Assembly: GCA_965221505.1 (NCBI GenBank)
Contig: CBDCSI010000001.1
Span: 2,046,001 to 2,110,000 of the forward strand
Direction of reading: 5' to 3'
Origin: CAZPXZ01 sp965221505
GTDB lineage: Bacteria > Pseudomonadota > Alphaproteobacteria > Rhodobacterales > CAZPXZ01
DNA: 64,000 nucleotides
In this document: positions 26,515 through 35,039 of the stretch, one piece after another
Layout of the letters: each line of letters starts with the position of its first letter
How positions within the stretch are numbered: the first letter of the stretch is position 1
The notes under the pieces: generated by a model
Databases searched by the model: none
Seen by the model: the letters and a program-made list of their open reading frames with translations, nothing else
Told to the model about the DNA's origin: nothing
Translations under genes and position numbers: made by a program

Positions 26515-27315
26515 ATGAAGCGGTTCTGGGCCGACTACACCAGCGAGGCGTTCTCGAAGCTGCCGCACGAGCGCCTGATAGCGGTCCTTCCGATCGGAGC
26601 GGTCGAACAGCACGGGCCGCATCTGCCGCTCTCCGTCGACGCCACCGTGGCCCACGTGATCGCACGCCGGCTCGCCGAGGCGCTGCCGGACGCGAACCCT
26701 GCCCTCTTCCTCCCGACCCAGTCGATCGGCAAGAGCGACGAACACCTCCGTTATCCGGGTACGCTGACCCTCGGCCCCCAGACCCTGACGGCGGTCCTGA
26801 GCGAACTCGGCGAATGCGTCGCGCGCGCAGGGATCCGCAAGTTCGTCCTGTTGAACGCGCATGGCGGCAACGTACCGATCCTGGACGTCGTCGCCCGGGA
26901 CCTGCGCGTACGCCTCGACCTGCTGGTTTTCCGCGTCAACTGGTGGGACGCCGGGTTGCCGCCCGGTCTCTATTCCGAAAGGGAGCTACGGCACGGGATC
27001 CACGCCGGAGACATGGAGACGTCCGTCATGCTGGCGCTCGATCCCGACAACGCGGAGCCGGAGCTGGCCCGCGACTTTCGGCCGCGCACCCGCGACTGGG
27101 AGTCGGAATACCGCCACCTCTCCCTCGCCCGGGGCGCGAGGCCCGCCTGGCAGGCCCAGGACCTCCATCCGGCCGGCGCCTGCGGCGACGCGTCCGCGGC
27201 CACCGCCGAGCGCGGAGAGACGACGATCGCCTACGCCGTCGACCGGCTGGCGGAGCTTTTCGAGGACATCGACCGCGCCCCGCTCTCCTGGCTCGACCGG
27301 GCGCCCGCGTGGTGA
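26515..27315 (+). CDS. creatininase family amidohydrolase
   Basis: A 266-residue metal-dependent amidohydrolase of the creatininase fold. The expected ligands are present: Glu and His in 'GAVEQHGPHLPLSVDA', Asp just after, His in 'LNAHGGN', and Glu in 'HAGDMETS'. Family members open cyclic amides (creatinine) or act on other N-heterocycle or formamide substrates, so the exact substrate is not certain. It is the first gene of an eight-gene rightward operon with an ABC importer, a cytosine/creatinine-deaminase-like enzyme, an FAD oxidase and a Rid protein. Eight bases separate it from the ATPase gene. Cytoplasmic, since no signal peptide is present. Confidence 0.88.
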   Translation: MKRFWADYTSEAFSKLPHERLIAVLPIGAVEQHGPHLPLSVDATVAHVIARRLAEALPDANPALFLPTQSIGKSDEHLRYPGTLTLGPQTLTAVLSELGECVARAGIRKFVLLNAHGGNVPILDVVARDLRVRLDLLVFRVNWWDAGLPPGLYSERELRHGIHAGDMETSVMLALDPDNAEPELARDFRPRTRDWESEYRHLSLARGARPAWQAQDLHPAGACGDASAATAERGETTIAYAVDRLAELFEDIDRAPLSWLDRAPAW

Positions 27316-27322
27316 GCGCCCC

Positions 27323-28111
27323 ATGAACGGGACGCCGACCCGGCCCCTCATCGAAATGAGGGACGTCGCCAAGCGCTTCAGCAACGGAACCGTGGCGCTG
27401 AGCGGCATGTCGCTCTCCATTCGAAGCGGCGAGTTCGTCAGTCTCCTCGGCCCGTCCGGCTGCGGCAAGAGCACCGTGCTCCGGCTGATCGCCGGCCTCC
27501 TGTCCTATTCTGCCGGGTCCATTTCGGTCGAGGGCCGCCCGCCCGGCCAGGGCAGCGAGGACATCGGCTTCGTCTTTCAGGACGCGACTCTGATGCCCTG
27601 GGCGACGGTGTTCGACAACGTCCGCCTTCCGCTTCGGCTGCGCGGCGTGCCGCGCGCGGAGGCGCGCGCCTCGATCGAGGAAGCGCTCGAATCCGTCGAT
27701 CTGCTCCGCTTCGCGAAGGCCTATCCGCGCGAGCTGTCCGGCGGGATGAAGATGCGCGTCTCCATCGCCCGCGCGATGGCGGTCAAGCCGCGCCTTCTGC
27801 TGATGGACGAACCCTTCGCCGCCCTCGACGAAATGACGCGCTTCAAGCTCAACAACGACGTGCTGGCGCTCTGGCAGGCGCAGGGCCTCACCGTCGTCTT
27901 CGTCACCCACTCCGTGTTCGAATCGGTCTACCTCTCGAGTCGCGTCGTCGTCATGGGAACCCGTCCGGGCCGCGCCGTAAGCGAGATTCCGCTGGCCGGC
28001 GGCTACCCCCGCACCGAGTCCTACCGGACGACGGCCCAATACGCGGAGAACTGCCGTATCGTCAGCGACGCGCTGGGGGAGACGCTCAACCGAGGAGCCG
28101 AAGGTGACTGA
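27323..28111 (+). CDS. NitT/TauT-type ABC transporter ATP-binding protein
   Basis: A 262-residue ATPase with Walker A 'GPSGCGKSTVLRLIAG', Q-loop 'FVFQDATLMPWATVFDN', signature 'ELSGGMKMRVSIARA' and Walker B 'LLLMDEPFAALDE'. The 'LMPWATV' stretch is characteristic of the nitrate/sulfonate/pyrimidine-precursor importer group. It overlaps the start of the permease gene by 8 bp and matches the NMT1/THI5-like binding protein three genes downstream, giving a complete importer interleaved with catabolic enzymes. ATG 27323 is the first start after the creatininase stop. Confidence 0.92.
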   Translation: MNGTPTRPLIEMRDVAKRFSNGTVALSGMSLSIRSGEFVSLLGPSGCGKSTVLRLIAGLLSYSAGSISVEGRPPGQGSEDIGFVFQDATLMPWATVFDNVRLPLRLRGVPRAEARASIEEALESVDLLRFAKAYPRELSGGMKMRVSIARAMAVKPRLLLMDEPFAALDEMTRFKLNNDVLALWQAQGLTVVFVTHSVFESVYLSSRVVVMGTRPGRAVSEIPLAGGYPRTESYRTTAQYAENCRIVSDALGETLNRGAEGD

Positions 28112-28925
28112 TCCGGAACTCTTCGCCGCCCCCGAGTCGCGGCTGCGGCGCAACCTGCCCTTCCTGATGCCCGCCATGACGCTGGCCGTGGCGCTGGCGC
28201 TCTGGGAGTTCCTGGTCTGGTACCACGACGTGCCGCACTACCTGATCCCGGCGCCGAGCCTCATCGCGGCCACCCTGGCCCGGGACTTCGTCTCCCTCAT
28301 GGGTTCGCTGTGGCTGACGGTGCAGCTCACCCTCGCCGCGCTCGCCTTCGCCGTCGTCGGCGGGATTCTGATCGGCATGGGGTTCGCGCTCTCGCGGACG
28401 GTCGAGATGAGCCTGTTTCCGTTTGCGGTCGTCCTGCAGGTCACGCCCATCGTGGCGATCGCTCCCCTCATCCTCATCTACGTCAGCGACACCTTCGCCG
28501 CCCTGCTGATCTGCGCCTGGATCGTCGCGTTCTTTCCGATCCTCTCCAGCACCGTGATCGGACTCCGGAGCGCCGACCACAACCTCCGGGACCTGTTCGC
28601 CCTCTACGGCGCCAGCCCCTGGCAGCGCATGCGCCTCCTCCTGGCGCCGTCCGCCCTTCCCTACTTCATGGCCGCCCTGAAGATCTCCGGCGGGCTGGCT
28701 CTCATCGGCGCCGTGGTGGCCGAGTTCGTCGCCGGCGCCGCCGGGCAGAACACCGGCCTCGCGTCGCGCATACTCGAATCCAGCTTCCGCATGGAAATCC
28801 CGCGCATGTTCGCGGCGCTGCTGCTGGTCTCCATGCTCGGCATCGCCATCTTCCTGATCACGAGCTGGCTCTCGAACGCGGTGCTCGGCCACTGGCACGA
28901 GAGCGAATTGAAGCGCGAGGGGTGA
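28104..28925 (+). CDS. NitT/TauT-type ABC transporter permease
   Basis: A 273-residue inner-membrane subunit with about six membrane segments, starting at GTG 28104 behind AGGAG. The cytoplasmic loop 'DLFALYGASPWQRMRLLLAP' is the ATPase-docking EAA motif of the SsuC/TauC group. It overlaps the ATPase gene and forms the channel of the importer. The cargo is unknown; the surrounding hydrolases point to a small N-containing ring compound. Confidence 0.92.
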   Translation: MTDPELFAAPESRLRRNLPFLMPAMTLAVALALWEFLVWYHDVPHYLIPAPSLIAATLARDFVSLMGSLWLTVQLTLAALAFAVVGGILIGMGFALSRTVEMSLFPFAVVLQVTPIVAIAPLILIYVSDTFAALLICAWIVAFFPILSSTVIGLRSADHNLRDLFALYGASPWQRMRLLLAPSALPYFMAALKISGGLALIGAVVAEFVAGAAGQNTGLASRILESSFRMEIPRMFAALLLVSMLGIAIFLITSWLSNAVLGHWHESELKREG

Positions 28926-28929
28926 CGCG

Positions 28930-30126
28930 ATGAACCGGGACGCGGAACCCGAACGGCTGAACGGCGTCGCGATCGTCGGTCGAAGCGGGACCTACGACCT
29001 GTCGCTCCGGAACGGAATCGTCGCGTCCCTGACGCCGACCGACCGTCGCTTCATCGGATTCCTCGTCCCCGCCCTGACCGATGTGCACGTGCATCTCGAC
29101 AAGACGCTGGTCGCCGACCGGCTACCCGGAATTCCCGCCACGTTGCAGGAGGCGATCGACATGGCGGCGCAGGACGCGGAAGACTGGTCCGAGAGCGACG
29201 TCCGCAGGCGCGCCTCCAGCGGGGTGCACAGGGCCTGGGTCCGCGGCACCGCGCGGATGCGAAGCCATGTGGATTGGCCGGGCCCGGAGGTGCCGCTCGC
29301 ATGGCCGGTGCTGCAGGAGTTGCGAGAGGACAACCGCGGCAAGGTCGAGCTGCAACTCGCGTCGCTGACTCCGCTGGACGTTCTGGCCGAGGCGGGCCAG
29401 AGCGTCGCCCGTCGGGTGGCGCGGGACAGAGGCGTGCTGGGCGCGTTCGTGTACGGGAACGAGGACCTGCCGGGCAAGATCGCGCGCGCGTTCGACCTGG
29501 CCGACCGCTACGACCTCGCGCTCGATTTCCACGTCGACGAATCGCTGGCCCCCGAAGCGCGCGGATTCGACGCCATCGTTCGCGAGGCGGCGGTCCGGGG
29601 GGTCGGCCGTCGCGTGCTCTGCAGCCACGTCTGCGCGCTCTCGGTCCGGCCCGAGGACGAGGTTCGCAGGCTGCTCGACGAGACCGCCGCCGCGGGAATC
29701 ACGCTCTGCGTGTTGCCGACCACCAACGCATGGCTGCAGGACCATGCGCCGGGGCGTACGCCCCGACACCGGGGCTTGGCCCCGCTTCACGAAGCGCGGG
29801 AAGCCGGCGTACCGGTTCTCCTGGCGTCCGACAACGTGCAGGACGCGTTCTATCCCTGGGGCAACTACGATCTCTGGGACGTGTTCCGCAACGCCCTGAC
29901 CTGGGCGCAGCTCGACCCGGACGCGTGGCTCGGCGCCGTCACGGGGCCGTCCGACCCGTTCCCGGGCGGGGCGGCCCGCATCGTCGAAGGCGGGCCTGCG
30001 GATTTCATCGTGTTCTATGCCGACACCCTCGAGGAGGTCGTCAGCGACCCCCGATGCCTGCGAGACCTCTATCGCAACGGAACGCTGGTGCGAGAGGCGA
30101 GCGACATCGGCGACGACTGGGAGTGA
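28930..30126 (+). CDS. cytosine-deaminase-like amidohydrolase
   Basis: A 398-residue zinc or iron hydrolase of the CodA branch of the amidohydrolase superfamily. Metal and catalytic motifs are in place: 'DVHVHLDKTL' near residue 54, 'DFHVDE' near 200, 'CSHVCAL' near 232, and 'LASDNVQDAFYPWG' near 297. Enzymes of this branch deaminate cytosine, creatinine or isocytosine, or remove amine groups from triazines. It starts four bases after the permease stop, in the middle of the importer operon, so it probably acts on the imported compound. Cytosine deaminase and creatinine deaminase (iminohydrolase) are both plausible; the sequence alone does not decide. Confidence 0.85.
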   Translation: MNRDAEPERLNGVAIVGRSGTYDLSLRNGIVASLTPTDRRFIGFLVPALTDVHVHLDKTLVADRLPGIPATLQEAIDMAAQDAEDWSESDVRRRASSGVHRAWVRGTARMRSHVDWPGPEVPLAWPVLQELREDNRGKVELQLASLTPLDVLAEAGQSVARRVARDRGVLGAFVYGNEDLPGKIARAFDLADRYDLALDFHVDESLAPEARGFDAIVREAAVRGVGRRVLCSHVCALSVRPEDEVRRLLDETAAAGITLCVLPTTNAWLQDHAPGRTPRHRGLAPLHEAREAGVPVLLASDNVQDAFYPWGNYDLWDVFRNALTWAQLDPDAWLGAVTGPSDPFPGGAARIVEGGPADFIVFYADTLEEVVSDPRCLRDLYRNGTLVREASDIGDDWE

Positions 30127-30131
30127 CCGCC

Positions 30132-31496
30132 ATGCCGCCGAGCGTCGACTGGACCGCGTTCCGCGAATCGATCGCGGGCGTTCGCTGTCACGACAGCCCC
30201 GAATTCCTGAAATCGAGATCGCGGGACTACTACTGGTACAGCCCGATCCTGAACGAACGTCTCGACGGATGCCGGGCCGACCTCGTCGTCGTGCCCACCA
30301 GCGAGGAAGAGGCGGTTCGCGTCGCGGCGGCCGTCGCACGCCACCGCGTGCCGCTCACCCTGCGCGGCGGCGGCACCGGCAACTACGGCCAGTGCGTACC
30401 GCTCGAAGGCGGCGTGGTGATGGACCTCACCCGGCTCAACCGAATCCTCGAGATTCGCCCCGGCGCGGCGCGGGTCGAGGCGGGCGCCAGGATTTCGCGG
30501 CTGGACGACGCCGCACGGGAGACCGGGCAGGAGCTGTTGATGTATCCATCGACGCGCCGGATGGCGACGATCGGAGGGTTCGTCGCCGGCGGCTCCGCCG
30601 GCGTCGGCTCGCTGCGCCACGGGATGCTGCGCGACCCCGGAAACGTCCGCGCCATACGGGTGATCACGGTCGAGCGCGAGCCGCAGTCGATCGAACTGCG
30701 GGACGCGGAGATCCAGAAGGTGCACCACGCCTACGGCACCAACGGCATCATCGTCGAACTTACCGTCGCCCTTACGCCGTCCACCGACTGGATCCACTCT
30801 GCAGCGCTCTTCGACGGTTACGGAGAGGCGTTGCGCTTTGCGGTCGCCGCGCAGCGAGAGGGCCTCGACTGCTATCTCCTGACCCCGGTCGAGCGCCGCT
30901 TCGCGCCCTTCTACCGCCGTTTCGGCGATCTCTTTCCGGCGGACCGCGACGCCGTCTTCGCCATGGTGGCGCCGGAGGAGATGCCCCGTTTCGAGCGCAT
31001 GGCGAAAGATCGCCGCGGGCGCGTCTCCTTCGCGCTGGACACGCGGCAGCTCGCCGCCCGGCAGCTCCAGCCGGCCTACGAGTGCGGGTGGAACCACACC
31101 ACGCTGCAGGCGCTCAAGGTCGACCGGAGCTGGACGTATCTGCAGGTCGCCTATCCGCGGCCCTTCGATCCGGACCTGGTCCTCCGGCAGATGGAGCGCT
31201 ACGGAGACGAGGTCTACTGGCACCACGAGATGGCGATGATGGACGGCGAGATTCAGATTCTCTCGCTTCCTCTGGTAAAGTACCGCGGGCGGGACGCCAT
31301 GTACCGCCTGATCGCCGAACTCGAAAAACGCGACGGCTGCACGATCTTCGACCCGCACGCGATCACGATCGAGGACGGCGGAATGAAGACGATCGACGAG
31401 GATCAGATCGCGTTCAAGAAGCGGGCCGATCCGTACGGCCTGATGAATCCCGGAAAGACCCGGGGCTGGACCGCCGACATGGCACGAGTCGATTGA
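30132..31496 (+). CDS. FAD-binding oxidase (GlcD/PCMH-type)
   Basis: A 454-residue flavoprotein. The FAD-binding PCMH domain is clear: 'VPTSEEEAVRVAAAVARH', 'LTLRGGGTGNYGQ' near residue 79, 'GARISRLDDAARETGQEL' and 'TIGGFVAGGSAGVGSLRHG'. The C-terminal substrate domain ends with 'ADPYGLMNPGKT', as in glycolate/lactate oxidase-like enzymes. It probably oxidises an intermediate of the operon's pathway. GTG 30123 overlapping the upstream stop is an alternative start; ATG 30132 is preferred. A membrane anchor is not visible. Substrate unknown. Confidence 0.87.
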   Translation: MPPSVDWTAFRESIAGVRCHDSPEFLKSRSRDYYWYSPILNERLDGCRADLVVVPTSEEEAVRVAAAVARHRVPLTLRGGGTGNYGQCVPLEGGVVMDLTRLNRILEIRPGAARVEAGARISRLDDAARETGQELLMYPSTRRMATIGGFVAGGSAGVGSLRHGMLRDPGNVRAIRVITVEREPQSIELRDAEIQKVHHAYGTNGIIVELTVALTPSTDWIHSAALFDGYGEALRFAVAAQREGLDCYLLTPVERRFAPFYRRFGDLFPADRDAVFAMVAPEEMPRFERMAKDRRGRVSFALDTRQLAARQLQPAYECGWNHTTLQALKVDRSWTYLQVAYPRPFDPDLVLRQMERYGDEVYWHHEMAMMDGEIQILSLPLVKYRGRDAMYRLIAELEKRDGCTIFDPHAITIEDGGMKTIDEDQIAFKKRADPYGLMNPGKTRGWTADMARVD

Positions 31497-31519
31497 CAAG
31501 CAAGAGGAGAAGCCAAGAC

Positions 31520-32533
31520 ATGAAACAGGTGAAACGCATCGTCGTCGCCGCCGCCTTCGCCGCCGCGTCCTGGGCGCCGGCCCAGGCGCTGGACAAGGTG
31601 GTCATGGCGACCAACTGGCTCGCGCAAGGCGGGCACGGGGGCTACTACCAGGCGCTGGCGGACGGCACCTACGAACGCTACGGACTCGACGTCGAGATCA
31701 TGATGGGCGGCCCCCAGATGAACAACCGTCCGATGCTCCCGGCAGGCCGCGTCGACTTCCTGATGGCTGGCAATCTGCTCCTCTCCTTCGACAACGTGCG
31801 CAACGACATTCCGACGGTGGTCGTCGCGGCGTTCTTCCAGAAGGACCCGCAATGCCTGATTGCGCATTCTGGCATGTACGACGGATTCGCCGGCCTGAGC
31901 GAGGCTCCGACCGTCCTGATCTCGAAGGACGGCCAGTTCAGCTTCTGGCGCTGGATGGTGGCCGAGCACGGGTTCCGCGACGAGCAGCTGCGCCCCTACG
32001 GCTACAACCTGGCGCAGTTCCTCGGCGACAAGTCGATCGTCCAGCAGGGTTACGCGACGGCCGAGCCGCTCTATGCGGCGGCGGAGGGCGCCGAGGTGGA
32101 CACGCATCTTCTCGCCGACCAGGGCTGGAGCACCTATTCCACCACGCTGGAGACGCGCTGGGACCTGGTCGAGAACGATCCCGACCTGGTGCAGCGATTC
32201 GTCGACGCGACGATCGAGGGTTGGTACAACTTCCTCTACGGCGACCGGACGCTGGCCTACCAGGCCATCATGGAGCACAACCCCGAAATGACGGTCGCGA
32301 AGCTCGACGCCGAGATGGCCCAGTTCGAGGCGCTCGGAATCATCGACGTCGGGGAAGCCGAGACCATGGGAATCGGCGCCATGAGCCTGGATCGGGTCCA
32401 GGCGTTCCACGACCTGTCGGTGGCTTCCGGCATCATCGAGGCGGGGAGCGTAGACTTGGCGCGGGTCGCGACCGACCGCTTCGTGAACGCGGGCCACGGG
32501 CTGGACATCAAGGCTGCGCTGACCGGCAACTAG
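31520..32533 (+). CDS. NMT1/THI5-like ABC transporter substrate-binding protein
   Basis: A 337-residue periplasmic protein with a signal peptide ('MKQVKRIVVAAAFAAASW', cleavage near 'AQA-LDK', residue 23). The mature N-terminus 'VVMATNWLAQGGHGGYYQA' and 'YERYGLDVEIMMGGPQM' match the NMT1/THI5-like fold used for thiamine-pyrimidine precursors, hydroxymethylpyrimidine-type rings and related compounds. GAGGAGA lies just upstream. It supplies ligand to the ATPase and permease encoded earlier in the operon. An aromatic-rich pocket ('FSFWRWMV') hints at a ring-shaped ligand, which is inference. Confidence 0.9.
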   Translation: MKQVKRIVVAAAFAAASWAPAQALDKVVMATNWLAQGGHGGYYQALADGTYERYGLDVEIMMGGPQMNNRPMLPAGRVDFLMAGNLLLSFDNVRNDIPTVVVAAFFQKDPQCLIAHSGMYDGFAGLSEAPTVLISKDGQFSFWRWMVAEHGFRDEQLRPYGYNLAQFLGDKSIVQQGYATAEPLYAAAEGAEVDTHLLADQGWSTYSTTLETRWDLVENDPDLVQRFVDATIEGWYNFLYGDRTLAYQAIMEHNPEMTVAKLDAEMAQFEALGIIDVGEAETMGIGAMSLDRVQAFHDLSVASGIIEAGSVDLARVATDRFVNAGHGLDIKAALTGN

Positions 32534-32545
32534 GAGGTCGAGGCG

Positions 32546-33142
32546 GTGCGCTGCCTCATCGTCTTCTGCCACCCGAGCGAAACGAGCTTCGGCGCCTCCG
32601 TCCTCGATGCGGCCCGCACCGCGCTCAGCGGTGCGGGCCACGACGTCCGGCTGATCGACCTCTACCGGGAGGACTTCGACCCCGTGTTGTCGACCGGCGA
32701 GTGGCACAGCTACCTGACGGAGACCGAAAAGAACGTGGCCGGCGTACGCGCCCATGTCGACGCGCTCCGATGGGCCGAGTTCCTCGTCCTGATCTTTCCG
32801 ACCTGGATGTACGGCCCGCCCGCCATGCTCAAGGGCTGGCTGGAACGGGTGTTCCTGCCGGGCGTCGCCTTCGAGGTGTCGCCCGGCAACCAGCGCGTCA
32901 CCGTCGGACGCCTCAAGCACATCCGCAGGCTGGCCGTCGTCACCACCTCCGGTTCGCCCTGGTGGTGGCTGCGCCTGATCCGGGACCCGTGCCGCAGCAC
33001 GATCGCCCGGGGCATGCGGCACCTGTTCCATTCGCGCTGCAGGATCCGGTGGCTCCAGCTCCACGACATGAACCATGTCGGCGAGCGCAAGCGGAAGGCG
33101 TTCCTTGAGCGCGTCCGGGCAGAGTTCGCGGCTCCGGCATGA
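32546..33142 (+). CDS. flavodoxin-fold NAD(P)H dehydrogenase (quinone reductase-like)
   Basis: A 198-residue flavodoxin-like oxidoreductase of the MdaB/KefF/NQO family. It has the N-terminal FMN strand 'CLIVFCHPSETSFGASVL', the 'RLIDLYREDFDPVL' segment, and 'FPTWMYGPPAMLKGWLERVF', which is diagnostic for the family. GTG 32546 with GGAGG upstream is the start. It follows the binding protein by 12 bases in the same operon. It could recycle electrons from, or supply them to, the pathway (for example with the FAD oxidase); the direct substrate is unknown. Confidence 0.87.
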   Translation: MRCLIVFCHPSETSFGASVLDAARTALSGAGHDVRLIDLYREDFDPVLSTGEWHSYLTETEKNVAGVRAHVDALRWAEFLVLIFPTWMYGPPAMLKGWLERVFLPGVAFEVSPGNQRVTVGRLKHIRRLAVVTTSGSPWWWLRLIRDPCRSTIARGMRHLFHSRCRIRWLQLHDMNHVGERKRKAFLERVRAEFAAPA

Positions 33143-33191
33143 AGGCGGCGAGACCCGTGCGGCCGCCTCCGGCGCAGGTTGGAGAGGCCGG

Positions 33192-33578
33192 ATGAAACGC
33201 CTCGCCCCGGCGTCCGTCGCGCCGCCCTTCGGCGCCTACTCGCACGGACTCGCCGGACCCGTCTCGCGCCTCGTGGTCACCTCGGGGCAACTCGGCATGC
33301 GCCCGGACGGAACCGTTCCGCCCGGCGTCGCGCAACAGGCGGAGATCTGCTTCGAGTCCCTTCGCGCGATCCTGGCCGAGGCGGGGCTCGGCTTCGAGCA
33401 TGTGCTCCGGATCGCCGCCTGGGTGACCGACCGCCGCCATATGGGGGAATACATGGCAGTCCGGGACCGGGCCTTCGCGGAAATCGATCCCAAGCCGTGC
33501 TCCACCCTCGTGATCGTATCGGGGTTCACCCGCGCGGAGTTCCTGGTGGAGGTCGAGGCGACCGCCGCCGCCCCGTGA
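33192..33578 (+). CDS. Rid (YjgF/YER057c/UK114) family protein lacking the RidA arginine
   Basis: A 128-residue trimeric-type Rid protein: 'PPFGAYSHGL', 'VVTSGQLGMRPDG', 'ILAEAGLGFEHVLRIAAWVTD' and 'FLVEVEATA' follow the family closely. In RidA a conserved Arg after the proline ('PARS') binds the imine substrate's carboxylate; here the aligned stretch is 'KPCSTLVIV', so that residue is missing. It therefore belongs to a non-RidA subgroup, members of which occur in catabolic operons for pyrimidines and other N-compounds. It has GGAGAGG upstream of ATG 33192 and closes the operon. Confidence 0.88.
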   Translation: MKRLAPASVAPPFGAYSHGLAGPVSRLVVTSGQLGMRPDGTVPPGVAQQAEICFESLRAILAEAGLGFEHVLRIAAWVTDRRHMGEYMAVRDRAFAEIDPKPCSTLVIVSGFTRAEFLVEVEATAAAP

Positions 33579-33696
33579 GGCCCCGCCGCTCTCCGCCGCG
33601 CGGCGCCGCCGGGTGAATTTCGCCGGCCCGGCGCTATACTCTCCCCCGACGTCAACGCGGGTCCGACGACGCCGGTTCGGGCCGACGAGGAACGCC

Positions 33697-34068
33697 ATGT
33701 TCGCAATTCCCGGCCAGCCCATTCTATCGCTCACCGAGGGAGCGGCACGGAAACTGCGCAGCCAGCTTGCCGCGCCCGGCGGCGGCGCCTGGGTCCGCAT
33801 CGGCGTCAAGCGCGGCGGATGCGCCGGAATGGAATACACGATGGACTTCGCCGAGGCGCCGGAGCCTCACGACGAGACCGTCGAGCAGGACGGCGTGCGC
33901 CTGGCGATCGCGCCGACCGCCACCATGTTCCTGATCGGAACCGAACTGGACTACAAGTCGGGATTGCTGGAATCCGGTTTCTCCTTCTCCAACCCGAACG
34001 TGGTCGAGAGTTGCGGCTGCGGCGAGTCGGTGCGGTTCTCCGTCGAGCCGGCCTCGCCCGCGCGCTGA
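33697..34068 (+). CDS. A-type iron-sulfur carrier (IscA/SufA/ErpA family)
   Basis: A 123-residue HesB/IscA-type protein that carries or delivers Fe-S clusters. The three conserved cysteines are present: one in 'KRGGCAGMEY' and two in the C-terminal 'ESCGCGES'. 'GTELDYKSGLLESGFSFSNP' is typical of SufA/ErpA. ATG 33697 begins 'MFAIPGQPILSLTEGA', matching homologues. It sits alone between the Rid gene and tpiA rather than in a suf cluster, so which paralogue it is cannot be decided. Confidence 0.92.
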   Translation: MFAIPGQPILSLTEGAARKLRSQLAAPGGGAWVRIGVKRGGCAGMEYTMDFAEAPEPHDETVEQDGVRLAIAPTATMFLIGTELDYKSGLLESGFSFSNPNVVESCGCGESVRFSVEPASPAR

Positions 34069-34077
34069 AGCGGTTCC

Positions 34078-34821
34078 GTGAGCCGCATGCTGATCGCCGG
34101 AAACTGGAAGATGCACGGGGGGCCGGAGTCTTCCGCCCTGCTGCAAGCGCTGATCGACAACGTCTCCGATGCGGGACCCGACGTGCTCGTCTGCCCGCCC
34201 GCCACCCTGATCGCGTCCCTCGCGGCGCAGGCAGCCGGAAGCCGGGTGGCCGTCGGCGCGCAGGACTGCCATGCGCAACCGGCCGGCGCGCATACCGGCG
34301 ACGTGTCGGCGGAAATGCTCGCCGCCGTCGGCGCGACACACGTCCTCGTCGGACACTCCGAACGCCGCGCCGACCACGGCGAGAGCGACGAACAGGTCGC
34401 CGACAAGGCGCGCGCCGCCTGGCGCGCCGGCCTCGTCGCCGTGATCTGCGTCGGCGAGAGCGAAGAATCGCGGGACCAGGGCGTCGCGGAGGCGGTCGTG
34501 AGCGACCAGATCGAACGCTCGGTACCCGAGGGCGCGACTCCCTCCGACACCGTCGTCGCCTACGAGCCGGTCTGGGCCATCGGCACCGGACGCACGGCGT
34601 CTCCCTCCGACGTCGCCGAGATGCACGGCACGATCCGGGACCGCCTCGACGACCGGTTCGGGGCGTCGGGCCGCCGCATCCGCCTGCTCTACGGCGGCTC
34701 GGTAAAGCCCTCGAACGCGGCCTCGATCCTCGCCCTCCCGGACGTCGACGGAGCCCTGGTCGGCGGCGCGAGCCTCCGTGCCGAAGACTTCCTCCCCATC
34801 GTGAACGCGGCTGCCCGATGA
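34078..34821 (+). CDS. tpiA: triose-phosphate isomerase
   Basis: A 247-residue glycolytic enzyme interconverting dihydroxyacetone phosphate and glyceraldehyde-3-phosphate. Active-site motifs are complete: Lys in 'AGNWKMHGG', His in 'LVGHSERRA', Glu in 'VAYEPVWAIGTG', and the phosphate loop 'LLYGGSVKPSNA'. Translation starts at GTG 34078, nine bases after the Fe-S carrier gene. Its stop overlaps the next gene by 4 bp (ATGA). In related bacteria secG normally follows tpiA; here a different small membrane gene does. Confidence 0.95.
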   Translation: MSRMLIAGNWKMHGGPESSALLQALIDNVSDAGPDVLVCPPATLIASLAAQAAGSRVAVGAQDCHAQPAGAHTGDVSAEMLAAVGATHVLVGHSERRADHGESDEQVADKARAAWRAGLVAVICVGESEESRDQGVAEAVVSDQIERSVPEGATPSDTVVAYEPVWAIGTGRTASPSDVAEMHGTIRDRLDDRFGASGRRIRLLYGGSVKPSNAASILALPDVDGALVGGASLRAEDFLPIVNAAAR

Positions 34822-35039
34822 ACCTCGAATCGGGCCTGTTTCGCACTGCCGTCGTCGCCGTCGCGGCGTTCGCGGCGATGCTCGTCTATTGGCGGCGCCG
34901 GGGCGTCCTGTGGCCCGACGCGATCCATCGCGCCCTGGTCGCGGCGATCGTCGCGACGCTCTTCTATATCGTCCTGGACATCGTACTGTACGCGACCGGG
35001 TTTGCGCTTCCGGGCTCCACCGCCTCCCCCGGCGGATAG
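34818..35039 (+). CDS. small two-segment membrane protein of unknown function
   Basis: A 73-residue protein translationally coupled to tpiA. It has two hydrophobic segments ('TAVVAVAAFAAMLVYW' and 'ALVAAIVATLFYIVLDIVLY') separated by a basic loop 'RRRGVLWPDAIHRA', consistent with a hairpin in the inner membrane. It occupies the place where secG is usually found, but lacks SecG's glycine-rich loop pattern, so I do not call it SecG. Its last 76 bp overlap the 3' end of soxG on the other strand. Family unknown. Confidence 0.65.
   Translation: MNLESGLFRTAVVAVAAFAAMLVYWRRRGVLWPDAIHRALVAAIVATLFYIVLDIVLYATGFALPGSTASPGG

Noticed and set aside
34818..35039. SecG
   Set aside because: Position after tpiA fits, but the sequence lacks the SecG pattern and the glycine-rich loop between the membrane segments.
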